64,000 bases of DNA from Massilia agri (GTDB taxonomy: Bacteria; Pseudomonadota; Gammaproteobacteria; Burkholderiales; Burkholderiaceae_D): assembly GCF_024753255.1 (NCBI RefSeq), contig NZ_JANUHA010000001.1, positions 597,189-661,188 of the forward strand, read 5' to 3'. Below are positions 8,840 to 17,583 of this stretch, piece after piece; within the stretch, counting starts at the first letter, position 1; each line of letters starts with the position of its first letter. The translations under genes were made by a program, and so were the position numbers. Below the pieces are notes generated by a model. The model made no database searches. It was given only the letters and a program-made list of their open reading frames with translations, and was not told the DNA's origin.

Positions 8840-10678
8840 ATGAAAGACCTCTTCTTCGCCGAGTGCCGGCGCTTCCGCAACCTGGCCATCGTCGGCATCC
8901 TCGTGCACCTGATGCTGCTGGTGCTGGCTTCCCGCATCACCGAGCCGCTCATGCAGCGCTGGCAGCCGCAATCCATCTTCCCCCTGCTCCACGCCCTGGC
9001 CGCGCTGGCCCTGGCGGTCTACCAGTTCGGCAGCCACCGCCAGAGCAGCCGCTGGCTGTGGCTGATGCACAGGCCGCTGCCGCGCGGCCGCATTTTTGCC
9101 GCGCTGGCGCTGGCGGCGCTGGCGGTGATCGTGCTGGTGATCGGCCTGCCGATGCTGCTCGCAGTAAGCGGCACCGACCGGATGTCCGGGCGCACGGTCG
9201 ACCTGCGCCACTACCTGGCCGTGCTCTACTCCGTGCTGGCGGCCGCCAATGCCTGGCTGGCCGGCGCCTACCTGATGCTGTGCGGCCGGCGCGCCGCCTG
9301 CGTGGTGCTGGCCGTGCCCTTCCTGCTCATGGCCCATATGGCCACCGGCACGGCCATCCTGCTGCCCGGGCTCCTCAGCGTGGCCCTGATGACGGCCCTC
9401 GCCTACAGCACCTTCGCCCCCGACCGCACGGCGCCACCGCGCGGCGCGGGCATGATCGCGGCGGCGATCCCGCTGCTGCTCGGCTGCTACTTCGTGATGC
9501 TGTGGGGCGGTTCGCTCGGCTTCCAGTATGGCCAGATGCTGGCCGGCGTCCACCCGCTCAACCGCGCGCTACCGCCGGCCGGCGGCTACACCGAACTGGT
9601 GCGCAGCGACAGCCCGGCCAACCTGCAGCGCATGCTGGCGGCATCGAACGATCCGCGCGCGGCCCACTGGCGGCGCCAGGTCGCCCTGTCGGGCGCGGCC
9701 GGCGTGCTGCCGGCCCATGACGCGCACCCGGTACGCCAGGAGCTGGGCAATTCGAATGCGGTGCAGTGGAGCGACGGAGACCTGAAGATCATCTGGAGCT
9801 TCAACCACGACCGCATGATGTACGAAGGCCGCGACATGCACACCGACGCGCCGCGCGGCTGGTATGGCCGGGGCGGCATGGGCGACCTGCGCCCCTTCGA
9901 ATCGGTGCCCCTGATGGACGGCAAGTACATCGTGACCCGCCATCACCTGTTCGCGCACGAGATGCACACCCGGCGCTTGCGCACCCTGATCTCCCTGCCC
10001 GCCGGCGAAACCATGACCGGCCGCACGAAGGAGATCGGGATGGGGCAGTACCTGCTGACCAACCGGCGCCTGATCGCCTACCGCGAACCGCTGGACGCCG
10101 GCGCCCCGCTTGAGGAGGTCTACAGCGTGGCGCTGCCGGGCCCCTTCCGTGACCTGGCGCGTGTCGACGTGGCGCGCCTGCTGGACGGCACCCTGCTCTC
10201 CTTTAATTTCGGGCGCCGCATGGTCGACGGCCAGGCCGGCTCGCGCCAGCAGCTGGTGTTCGTGGACGCCAACGGCCGGGCGCAGGCCATCGCCATCCGC
10301 GCGCTGGCGCACGACCTCCCGCTGCTGTTCGAGCACAAGGCCTGGTGGCTGTCGCCGGCCTGCCACGCCCTGCTGTCCCTGCCGGAGCGCCTGCTCGACG
10401 TCGGCCTCATCGAAGACGCTCCCGGCGCGCCCGCGCCCGCCCGTCCGCCGGCTGTCGTCGCGGCGGCGCTGCTGGCCGCCCTGCTCTCGGGCGGCTTCGC
10501 CTGGTGGCGCCTGCGCCACGCCGCACCGCGCAGCCGGCTGGCCTGGACCATCGGCGCCCTGCTGCTGGGACCTCCCTGCGCGGCCTGCCTGCTGATCCTG
10601 CGCCCCCACGCCGCGCGCCCGGCCCTGCCAGCCGCATCGGCGACGCCAAGCCCGGTCGCGGTACCCGCCGCCGCCTGA
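8840..10678 (+). CDS. Large ABC-2-type permease with a soluble insert
   Basis: A 612-residue membrane protein. Residues about 15-235 contain six hydrophobic segments (IVGILVHLMLLVLA, IFAALALAALAVIVLVIGLP, LLPGLLSVALMTALAYS, MIAAAIPLLLGCYFVMLWG and others). A long hydrophilic region of about 300 residues (245-530) follows, then two C-terminal hydrophobic segments and a proline/alanine-rich tail. The soluble region reads like repeated beta strands (VPLMDGKYIVTRHHLF, MGQYLLTNRRLIAYREPL) and is not part of ordinary ABC-2 permeases. The start ATG at 8840 lies 11 bp after the ATPase. Partner of the ATPase; function unknown. Confidence 0.8.
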   Translation: MKDLFFAECRRFRNLAIVGILVHLMLLVLASRITEPLMQRWQPQSIFPLLHALAALALAVYQFGSHRQSSRWLWLMHRPLPRGRIFAALALAALAVIVLVIGLPMLLAVSGTDRMSGRTVDLRHYLAVLYSVLAAANAWLAGAYLMLCGRRAACVVLAVPFLLMAHMATGTAILLPGLLSVALMTALAYSTFAPDRTAPPRGAGMIAAAIPLLLGCYFVMLWGGSLGFQYGQMLAGVHPLNRALPPAGGYTELVRSDSPANLQRMLAASNDPRAAHWRRQVALSGAAGVLPAHDAHPVRQELGNSNAVQWSDGDLKIIWSFNHDRMMYEGRDMHTDAPRGWYGRGGMGDLRPFESVPLMDGKYIVTRHHLFAHEMHTRRLRTLISLPAGETMTGRTKEIGMGQYLLTNRRLIAYREPLDAGAPLEEVYSVALPGPFRDLARVDVARLLDGTLLSFNFGRRMVDGQAGSRQQLVFVDANGRAQAIAIRALAHDLPLLFEHKAWWLSPACHALLSLPERLLDVGLIEDAPGAPAPARPPAVVAAALLAALLSGGFAWWRLRHAAPRSRLAWTIGALLLGPPCAACLLILRPHAARPALPAASATPSPVAVPAAA

Positions 10679-10691
10679 CAGGAGAGTGAGC

Positions 10692-12734
10692 ATGCGAGTT
10701 CTTCATCGCGCCGCGCTGGCGCTCCTGCTGCTCGTGCCGTCCGTGGCCGGCCTGGCCGCGCCAGGCGGCCAGCTGGCCGCCGAGCTGGCCCGCAATGCGG
10801 CGCTGCCGCGCGCGCCGCTCCTGCCGCTGGAGGCCTTCAATCGGGAAGGCGAGATACGCGAGGTGCGCCTGGCGCCCGACGGCGCCTATCTCGCCTACAT
10901 CGTCGAATCGCGCGGCATCGCCTACCTGTATGCCCAGCCTGTCGCCAATGGCCCGGCGCGCCGCCTGCTGGGCCTCGAGACCGGCGCCCGCATCCACTGG
11001 GCGGGCGACGGCAGCCTGCTCTTCGTCGAGCAGAAGGACGGCCTGTCCGCGGTCGCGCCGAAAGATGGCGCCAGCGCCAGGCTCGCCGTGTTCGACCAGA
11101 CGCCAGGCAGTGCGCGCAGCCAGGGCTTCTCCGGCGTCGACCCCTCCCGCCCGCGCCACGCCATCGTGCGCGAGGACGATCCGGCGCGCGGCAAGAGCCG
11201 CCTGATGCGCATCGGTCCCGACGGCGCGCCTGAAGTCCTGTACGACGGCCCCGGCATGGTCACCGGCCACGCCATGGGCGCCGACGGCCGGCTTGCCGTG
11301 ATCCGCCGCCTGGATGCCCGGTTTCGCCAGCTGATCCTGCGCCGCGACGGCGCCGCCTGGGTGGAGGTGACGCGTTGCCAGCCCTTCCGCGAGTGCGGCC
11401 TGGTCGGCCTGTCGCCGGACGGGAAGCGCCTGTTCCTGCGGACCGCGCACCAGGACGACCGCGACGCCTTGGTCGAAGTGACGCTGGCATCCGGCGCGCG
11501 CCGCACCGTGCTGCAGGATCCGCTGGCGACGGCCGACCTGGCCGGCGTTCTGCTGTCCTCGAAGGAGCGCCAGCCGATGGCGGCGGCCTGGCTGCTGCCG
11601 CAGCCGCGCATGGCCGGCATCGACGCGGCCGGCAAGCGCCTTGCCCAGGACGTCGCGCGCCGCTTTCCCGAGGGCGGCGTGCTGCCGGAATCCTGCGCCC
11701 CGAGGACCTGCCTGCTGGCCGAGCGCAGCGCCCGGCTGGAACAGGCGCGCTACTGGCTCTACGATGCGCAGGCGCGCAGCTTCCACGCCGTCCTCGCTGC
11801 CGTCGACACGGGCGGCAAGCCGCTGCCGGAACGCCAGCTCGCGCACAAGATCGCGCTGCGCTTTCCGGCTTCCGACGGCGCGATGGTGCATGGCTACCTG
11901 AGTTTGCCGCCCGGCCTGCCGGCCCGCACGCTGCCGCTGGTGACGGCGGTGCATGGCGGCCCCTGGAGCCACGCCAACGCAAGCTTCGAACCGACCGTGC
12001 AGCTGCTGGTGAACCGCGGCTACGCGGTGTTCCAGCCCAACTTCCGCGGTTCGACCGGCTATGGCCAGCGCTACATGCTGGCGCCGGGATCGGATTATGG
12101 CAATGGCCGGGTCCAGGCCGACATCGTCGACGGCGTGCGCTGGCTGCTGGCGCAGGGCGTGGGCGACCCGCAGCGTCTCGCCATCATGGGCGGCTCCTTC
12201 GGCGGCTATTCGACCCTGCTGGCGCTCAGCCACACACCCGGCATGTTCCGCGCGGGGATCGCAACCCAGCCCCCGACCGACCTGGCCCGCGCCCTGCGCC
12301 AGGCTGCCGCGGTGGGCGCAAAGCCGGGCGAGGCCCCGTTCAGCCAGGTGCTGCGCGAGCTCGGCATCGATGCCGGCGACGCGGCGCAGCTCGGTCCGAT
12401 CGCCCGTGCGGCGCCGGCCCTGCACACCGCCAATGTGAAGGTGCCGCTGCTGGTGGTGGCGGGCGGGCGCGACGAGAAGGTCGAGGTGGAGGCCGTGGTC
12501 GACTATGTCGCCCGCCTGCAGGGGCTGGGCAAGCCGGTCAGCCTGCTGGTCGACCCGGACGAGGGCCACAACACGCGCAACCCGGTGGTACGGCGGGCGG
12601 TGCAGCACCTGGTGCTGCAGATGCTGCACCGCCACCTCGGCGGAGCGCCGGCAGGGGCGCCGGACGCGGAAGTGGCGCGCTACCTCGAGCGCACCATGCG
12701 CGCCGACGGGGCGCTGCCGCGCAAGGGCGGCTGA
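10692..12734 (+). CDS. Prolyl oligopeptidase family (S9) serine peptidase
   Basis: A 680-residue exported peptidase: a signal peptide (residues 1-23, ending GLAA), an N-terminal beta-propeller-like domain, and a C-terminal alpha/beta-hydrolase domain. The nucleophile is in IMGGSFGGYST, the aspartate in GGRDEKVEVEA and the histidine in DPDEGHNTRNP, the order expected for the S9 triad. ATG at 10692 has AGGAG upstream; GTG at 10686 is an alternative. It is last gene of the YtrA/ABC operon, so the transporter and a periplasmic peptidase are probably co-regulated, for example in export or clearance of a peptide. Confidence 0.9.
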   Translation: MRVLHRAALALLLLVPSVAGLAAPGGQLAAELARNAALPRAPLLPLEAFNREGEIREVRLAPDGAYLAYIVESRGIAYLYAQPVANGPARRLLGLETGARIHWAGDGSLLFVEQKDGLSAVAPKDGASARLAVFDQTPGSARSQGFSGVDPSRPRHAIVREDDPARGKSRLMRIGPDGAPEVLYDGPGMVTGHAMGADGRLAVIRRLDARFRQLILRRDGAAWVEVTRCQPFRECGLVGLSPDGKRLFLRTAHQDDRDALVEVTLASGARRTVLQDPLATADLAGVLLSSKERQPMAAAWLLPQPRMAGIDAAGKRLAQDVARRFPEGGVLPESCAPRTCLLAERSARLEQARYWLYDAQARSFHAVLAAVDTGGKPLPERQLAHKIALRFPASDGAMVHGYLSLPPGLPARTLPLVTAVHGGPWSHANASFEPTVQLLVNRGYAVFQPNFRGSTGYGQRYMLAPGSDYGNGRVQADIVDGVRWLLAQGVGDPQRLAIMGGSFGGYSTLLALSHTPGMFRAGIATQPPTDLARALRQAAAVGAKPGEAPFSQVLRELGIDAGDAAQLGPIARAAPALHTANVKVPLLVVAGGRDEKVEVEAVVDYVARLQGLGKPVSLLVDPDEGHNTRNPVVRRAVQHLVLQMLHRHLGGAPAGAPDAEVARYLERTMRADGALPRKGG

Positions 12735-12806
12735 GGAGGGACCGGGGCCGCATTTGCCCCGAAAACACGCTCGGTGTAGACTCCTTCGTCATCCAACGAG
12801 GCAACC

Positions 12807-13271
12807 ATGTCCAAGCGTGTTCTTTCCCTGTCATCCCTCCCCCTGCTGGCCACCCTGATCCTGGCCGTGTCGACCGGGGGCTGCAAGCGCGCCGAGCGCG
12901 AAGCGCCCAAGCCCGCTCCCGCTCCCGCCGTCAAGGAAGCGCCCGCGCGCAGCAAGGAACAGGCGATGGACGCCCTGCTCGCCGTCCCCGAGCTGAAGGC
13001 CTGGTCGGCCCAGATCGAGAAGCGCTCGCAGGGCAGGGCGCACGGCGCCGTGATCGAGGACGATCCCATCCCGCGCGAAGTCAACGGCAAGAAGTACTAC
13101 CAGCTGACTTTCGTGGAGAACCGCGCCGCCGACGTGCGCCGTCGCGAGAGCTTCCTCGTGTCCCAGCAGGGCGACGAGATCCTGGTCGAAGACCCGGAGA
13201 CCGACAAGCTCCTGAGCCTGCAGGAATGGCGCCGCACCATCGAGCGCGTCGACCTCAAGAGCGCCGACTGA
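12807..13271 (+). CDS. Putative lipoprotein of unknown function
   Basis: A 154-residue protein with a hydrophobic N-terminal segment ending in a lipobox-like STGGC (residues about 22-26), then an Ala/Pro/Lys-rich linker and a compact charged domain containing NGKKYYQLTFVENRAADVRRRESFLV. The lipobox suggests outer- or inner-membrane anchoring on the periplasmic side. I do not recognise the domain. It stands alone, convergent with the dehydrogenase gene 12 bp away. Confidence 0.65.
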   Translation: MSKRVLSLSSLPLLATLILAVSTGGCKRAEREAPKPAPAPAVKEAPARSKEQAMDALLAVPELKAWSAQIEKRSQGRAHGAVIEDDPIPREVNGKKYYQLTFVENRAADVRRRESFLVSQQGDEILVEDPETDKLLSLQEWRRTIERVDLKSAD

Positions 13272-13283
13272 TCCGGCCCGGGT

Positions 13284-14333
13284 TCAGGCGGCCAGCGTCG
13301 CGCTGTCGATCACGAAGCGGTACTTGACGTCGCCCGCCAGCATGCGCTCGTAGGCGGCGTTGATCTCGTCGGCCCGGATCATCTCGATGTCGGCGACGAT
13401 GCCGTGTTCGGCGCAGAAGTCCAGCATTTCCTGGGTTTCCGGGATACCGCCGATCATCGAGCCGGCCAGGGCGCGGCGCTTCATGATCAGGTTGAAGACC
13501 TGTGGCGACGGGTGCGGCGTGGATGGCGCGCCGACCAGCACCATGGTGCCGTCGCGCTTGAGCAGGTTCAGGTAGGCGTCCAAATCGTGCGGCGCGGCCA
13601 CCGTGTTGACGATCAGGTCGAGGCGCTTGGCCTGGGCGGCCATGGCGGCCGGGTCACGCGAGACCACGACTTCATGGGCACCAAGCGCTTCGGCGTCCTG
13701 GCGTTTCGATTCCGAGGTCGTGAAGGCCACCACGTGGGCGCCCAGGGCGCGGGCCAGCTTGATGCCCATGTGGCCCAGGCCGCCGATGCCGACGATGCCC
13801 ACGGCCTTGCCGGGGCCGGCCTGCCAGTGGCGCAGCGGCGACCAGGTGGTGATGCCGGCGCACAGCAGCGGCGCCACGCTGGCCAGCTGTTCGCGCGCAT
13901 GGGACACGCGCAGCACATAGCGCTCGTGCACGACGATGCTCTCGGAGTAGCCACCGAGGGTATGGCCGGGGGCGTCACGGGTGGGGCCGTTGTAGGTGCC
14001 GACCATGTGGTCGCAGTAGTTCTCCAGGCCGGCCTCGCAATCGGCGCAGCCCTGGCAGCTGTCGACCATGCAGCCGACGCCGACCAGGTCGCCGACCTTG
14101 TGGCGGCTGACGTGGGCGCCGACCGCGCTCACGGTGCCGACGATCTCGTGGCCCGGCACGCAGGGGTAGAGGGTGCCGGCCCATTCGCCGCGGACCTGGT
14201 GCAGGTCGGAGTGGCAGACGCCGCAGAAGGCGATCTCGATCTGCACGTCGTGCGGTCCCGGCGCGCGGCGGGTGATGTCCAGGGATTCGAGGGGGCGGTC
14301 GCCCGCGTGGGCGCCGTAGGCTTTGACGGTCAT
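13284..14333 (-). CDS. Zinc-dependent NAD(P) alcohol dehydrogenase, CAD/YahK type
   Basis: A 349-residue medium-chain dehydrogenase that should reduce aldehydes or oxidise alcohols with NADP(H) in the cytosol. Seen: catalytic zinc site CGVCHSDLH near residues 37-45 and GHEIVG; structural zinc cysteines in SCQGCADCEAGLENYC (residues 93-108); Rossmann motif GIGGLGHMGIKLA near 183. Length and motifs match the cinnamyl-alcohol-dehydrogenase-like YahK/AdhA group. It is divergent from a LysR gene that may regulate it. Confidence 0.92.
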   Translation of the reverse strand: MTVKAYGAHAGDRPLESLDITRRAPGPHDVQIEIAFCGVCHSDLHQVRGEWAGTLYPCVPGHEIVGTVSAVGAHVSRHKVGDLVGVGCMVDSCQGCADCEAGLENYCDHMVGTYNGPTRDAPGHTLGGYSESIVVHERYVLRVSHAREQLASVAPLLCAGITTWSPLRHWQAGPGKAVGIVGIGGLGHMGIKLARALGAHVVAFTTSESKRQDAEALGAHEVVVSRDPAAMAAQAKRLDLIVNTVAAPHDLDAYLNLLKRDGTMVLVGAPSTPHPSPQVFNLIMKRRALAGSMIGGIPETQEMLDFCAEHGIVADIEMIRADEINAAYERMLAGDVKYRFVIDSATLAA

Positions 14334-14419
14334 GGTGCGTGGGTCCTTGCGTTGCTGTCGATAGCCTGCATGGTAATGTCAAAGCGACCTCGGGAATGGA
14401 CCGGAATTTGCATGGCCTT

Positions 14420-14434
14420 ATGAATTTCGCTCAT
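14420..14434. promoter_or_regulatory. LysR-type box (ATGA-N7-TCAT)
   Basis: ATGAATTTCGCTCAT fits the T-N11-A LysR consensus with 4-bp inverted arms. It lies between the divergent dehydrogenase and LysR genes in an AT-rich stretch. Confidence 0.5.
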
Positions 14435-14499
14435 TAATAACATATTCCATTAGGAGCGCAGTGTCATAAAATAGCCACTTCATCATCGGGGACGGCGAC

Positions 14500-15393
14500 G
14501 TGGCACGCGACAACATCAACGACATCCTGGTCTTCCTCGTCATCGCCCGCGAGCGCAGCTTCACGCGCGCCGCGTCCAAGCTGGGCATGACGCAGTCGGC
14601 GCTCAGCCACATCATGCGCGGCCTGGAGGAGCGCCTCGGCGTGCGCCTGCTCTCGCGCACCACGCGCAGCGTCTCGCCCACCGAGGCCGGCGAGCGCCTG
14701 CTGCAGAACGTCGGCCCGCGGCTGGAAGAGATCGAGGCCGAGATCGCGGCGATTTCCGACCTGGGCGACAAGCCCGCAGGCCTGGTGCGCATCACGGCGG
14801 TGGACAACGTGATCGACAACGTCCTGTGGCCGCGCCTCGCGACTATCATGCCGCAGTACCCGGACCTGCACCTCGAGATGAGCTCGGACTACCGCATGGT
14901 CGACATCGCCGCGGAGCGCTACGACATCGGCGTGCGCTTCGGTGACCAGGTGGAGAAGGACATGGTGGCGGTGCGGCTGACGCCCGACATGCCGACCATG
15001 ATCGTCGGCTCGCCCGCCTATTTCGCGCACCGTCCCGTGCCGGCGTCGATCCAGGACCTCATGAAGCACAACTGCATCGGCCTGCGCCTGGCCACCAGCG
15101 GCGGCGTGTATGCATGGGAGCTCGGCCACGAGGGCCGCGCCATCGAGTTCCGCCCGCGCGGCCAGCTGATCTTCAATACCGTCTACCCGCAGGTGAACGC
15201 CGCGCTGAGCGGCTGCGGACTGGCCTTCCTGACCGAGGACCTGGTCGGCCACCACATCCGCGCCGGCCGCCTCGTCAGCGTGATGCCCGACTGGTGCCCG
15301 CCCTTCCCCGGCCTGCACGCCTACTATCCAAGCCGGCGCCACTCCTCGCGCGCGCTGGCGCTGGTGATCGATGCAATCCGCTACAAGGGCTGA
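14500..15393 (+). CDS. LysR-family transcriptional regulator
   Basis: A 297-residue LysR regulator starting at GTG. The helix-turn-helix is at residues about 18-60 (SFTRAASKLGMTQSALSHIMRGLEERLG) and the effector domain starts at about residue 90 (DKPAGLVRITAVDNV), of the subgroup with an LRLATSGGVYAWEL segment. Divergent from the zinc dehydrogenase, which is its most likely target. Its last codons (RALALVIDAIRYKG) have a second, degenerate copy about 0.8 kb downstream beyond a lower-GC gene. Confidence 0.9.
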   Translation: MARDNINDILVFLVIARERSFTRAASKLGMTQSALSHIMRGLEERLGVRLLSRTTRSVSPTEAGERLLQNVGPRLEEIEAEIAAISDLGDKPAGLVRITAVDNVIDNVLWPRLATIMPQYPDLHLEMSSDYRMVDIAAERYDIGVRFGDQVEKDMVAVRLTPDMPTMIVGSPAYFAHRPVPASIQDLMKHNCIGLRLATSGGVYAWELGHEGRAIEFRPRGQLIFNTVYPQVNAALSGCGLAFLTEDLVGHHIRAGRLVSVMPDWCPPFPGLHAYYPSRRHSSRALALVIDAIRYKG

Positions 15394-15437
15394 GAACAAT
15401 GGCCGCAACGTTGCCAAGACCAGTGAGAGAGTAAGCA

Positions 15438-16145
15438 ATGAAAGTATATACGCCGATATTGTGGGGCGCTGCCCCGGGGGTGGACTATGGCGCGGATGCC
15501 ATCGAGTTGGCACGGATCGTGCCGCGTGCTGGAGAAAGCCGCCGGGTGTACCTGGACAGGAATGATCGTGTAAAAGACGGGCAGGCAATCAGCTGTATCT
15601 GGAGACCTCCCTATACGGACGTCAACGGCTGGATCGAACAGCCGAGCGAAATCGCCCTGAGCTACGTGGTGACTGGCACGGCACATCTCACTTCCAGAGA
15701 ACTAGCCGACCAACAAACAGAAAGCTCCGAGTACGTTCGACATATTGCGTCTTCGAGCCTCACGATCGAGATCGACGTGCATGGTGCGAGTCCGCTCATC
15801 GATACCCTCGCGCTGGCTGCGCCTGACTACGCGTTTCGTTTGCCGATGCTGGGTACCGGCACAGGCGACAGCATGCCTCTATGGCTCGATGCTGGATATG
15901 TCAAATCTGCGAATATCGCCGGGTACATCTACCTGTCAACCCAAGGCAATGAGACCCAGCTGGAGGCACTGCTTCATATAAGGGACGAACATCTTGTTCT
16001 TGCATACCATCATTACTGGCCTCCCTGCGAAATGGAATGCGTCATTCTGAACAATCCCCTCCATGGCGACGAGCGCGCCTTGTTCGAGCATCTGATTTCC
16101 ATCGCCGAGCCAATCAGCGATAGCTACAAACGGTACTTAGTCTGA
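15438..16145 (+). CDS. Hypothetical protein, lower-GC orphan
   Basis: A 235-residue protein of unknown family. The ribosome site is GAGAG upstream of ATG. No signal peptide or clear membrane segment is seen; it is acidic and appears soluble, with segments GWIEQPSEIALSYVVTG and LAYHHYWPPCEMECVILNNP. G+C content and codon use are clearly lower than in neighbours (more A/T-ending codons), which suggests recent acquisition. It lies between two copies of a LysR 3' end. Confidence 0.65.
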   Translation: MKVYTPILWGAAPGVDYGADAIELARIVPRAGESRRVYLDRNDRVKDGQAISCIWRPPYTDVNGWIEQPSEIALSYVVTGTAHLTSRELADQQTESSEYVRHIASSSLTIEIDVHGASPLIDTLALAAPDYAFRLPMLGTGTGDSMPLWLDAGYVKSANIAGYIYLSTQGNETQLEALLHIRDEHLVLAYHHYWPPCEMECVILNNPLHGDERALFEHLISIAEPISDSYKRYLV

Positions 16146-16151
16146 AGGCCG

Positions 16152-16217
16152 GTCCTGTGCGCGCTGGCGCTGGCCGACGCGATCCGCCACCTCGGCTGGG
16201 GACCAGGATGTGAGTAA
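16152..16217 (+). pseudogene. Remnant of a LysR gene 3' end
   Basis: An open stretch encoding VLCALALADAIRHLGWG and ending at TAA, with no start or upstream domain. The 15 nt at 16159-16173 are identical to 15350-15364 at the end of the upstream LysR gene, and the next 17 or so nt are similar after a 3-nt gap. It looks like the leftover tail of a LysR gene displaced by the intervening sequence. Confidence 0.45.
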
Positions 16218-16278
16218 GTGCGCAATTTGCGGCATCTGAATCGTCTATGCTTAGGTGGTATCCACTACGGAAGGTCCC

Positions 16279-17142
16279 ATGAAGCTCGCCGTTCGCACCC
16301 TCGTCGTTGCCGCCCTGCTGGCTTGCGCCAGCGCCCATGCCCAGTCCCCCGCTGCCGCTGCCGGGCAGATCGCCGTCGGCTCGAAACCTTACGCAGTACA
16401 AGCTTCCATCGCCGGCGCCGGCCGCTACACCGTCATCTTCGAATCCGGCTTCGGCACCGGCCTGAGCGCCTGGCGCAAGGTGGCGCCGGAACTGGCCAAG
16501 GACGCGCGAGTCGTCACCTACTCGCGCGCCGGCCACGGCACGTCCGAAGCAAGGCCTAAACCGCGCACCATCGCGCAGAACACCAACGAGCTCGAACAGC
16601 TGATCGCCGCGCAGAAGCTGGCGCCGCCCTTCATCCTCGTCGGCCACTCCTACGGCGGCCTGCTGGCGCGCGCCTATGCGGCACGCCACCCCACACAGGT
16701 GGCCGGCCTGGTGCTGGTCGATCCGAGCGACGAACGCTTCAACGCCGCCCTGCGCAAGCTCGATGCCAAGCGTGCTGCGGACGACGACGCCCAGTTCGCG
16801 GCCATCGTCCCGCCCAAGTTCAAGCCCGAGCTCGCGTTGCTGCAGCCGGTGCTCGACGGCGCCGCGCCGCCCTATTCCGGCAAGCTGCCGGACGTGCCAA
16901 CCGTGGTCCTGACCTCGGTGCAGCAGGCCGGGAAGCCGATGTTCTTCCTCGAGACCGCGGACGCGGTGGCGATCAAGAAGTCGCTGCACGCGGACTTCCT
17001 GCGCCAGTTCAGCAAGGGTTCGCAGGTGGTAACGGAGAAGAGCGGCCACAATATCCAGCTGGAGGAGCCGGAACTGGTGATCGCCGCGGTCAGGGAAGTG
17101 ATTGCCCTGGCTGATCAGAAAGGCGTGCAGGCCGCACGCTAG
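16279..17142 (+). CDS. Exported alpha/beta hydrolase
   Basis: A 287-residue hydrolase with a signal peptide (MKLAVRTLVVAALLACASAHAQ). Seen: GHSYGGLLAR with the nucleophile serine near residue 122, an aspartate candidate in LVDPSDER, and a histidine in KSGHNIQLEEP near the C-terminus. Start ATG at 16279 has GAAGG upstream and begins the signal peptide. Substrate unknown; probably an ester hydrolase in the periplasm. It stands alone. Confidence 0.85.
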   Translation: MKLAVRTLVVAALLACASAHAQSPAAAAGQIAVGSKPYAVQASIAGAGRYTVIFESGFGTGLSAWRKVAPELAKDARVVTYSRAGHGTSEARPKPRTIAQNTNELEQLIAAQKLAPPFILVGHSYGGLLARAYAARHPTQVAGLVLVDPSDERFNAALRKLDAKRAADDDAQFAAIVPPKFKPELALLQPVLDGAAPPYSGKLPDVPTVVLTSVQQAGKPMFFLETADAVAIKKSLHADFLRQFSKGSQVVTEKSGHNIQLEEPELVIAAVREVIALADQKGVQAAR

Positions 17143-17182
17143 GAGTAAATCGACTCACTAATTGCTGTCGAAAGGAAGCGTC

Positions 17183-17482
17183 ATGTATCGGTGCCCACAT
17201 TGTCGTGACTTGTCCATATCGTGGCGTGCGCAATTTTCACCGCCCTTCGACGGCCGAACCAAATGCCCAAGTTGCGGCGCAGAACTGAAGATCAAGCTAA
17301 AAGCTTCCAATCTTCTTTTAGCCATTTACCTGGGCGGGCGCGGACTACTGGGCTTGCTCTTCGATATCCGCTTCGATCCGGGACTCTTCTGGGAAATCTG
17401 GATTGTCGTCATCCTGGCTTTCCTCCAGGTGCGTCTCAGCGCATACAGGGAAGTAAGCGGCCCCAAACATTACTCGCATTGA
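17183..17482 (+). CDS. Small zinc-ribbon membrane protein
   Basis: A 99-residue protein: an N-terminal zinc ribbon with CPHC (residues 4-7) and CPSC (about 29-32), then two hydrophobic segments (LLLAIYLGGRGLLGLLF and IWIVVILAFLQV). The ATG at 17183 is chosen for its AAGGAAG ribosome site; an upstream TTG at 17162 is rejected. G+C is lower than in neighbours. Function unknown. Similar zinc-ribbon plus membrane proteins are common as lineage-specific genes. Confidence 0.7.
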   Translation: MYRCPHCRDLSISWRAQFSPPFDGRTKCPSCGAELKIKLKASNLLLAIYLGGRGLLGLLFDIRFDPGLFWEIWIVVILAFLQVRLSAYREVSGPKHYSH

Positions 17483-17583
17483 TTGGATCGATAGCAGGCC
17501 GCAAGCTGCGCGACTATTTCGCCAGGCGCCCCGATCGAGCGGCCATGTTCCGGATCCGTCCAAATGAGGACGGTCGACAACGC

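Noticed and set aside
12770..12800. Possible promoter ahead of the lipoprotein gene (TTGCCC with TGTAGA)
   Set aside because: Match to -35 and -10 consensus is weak and spacing is uncertain, so it was not listed as a feature.
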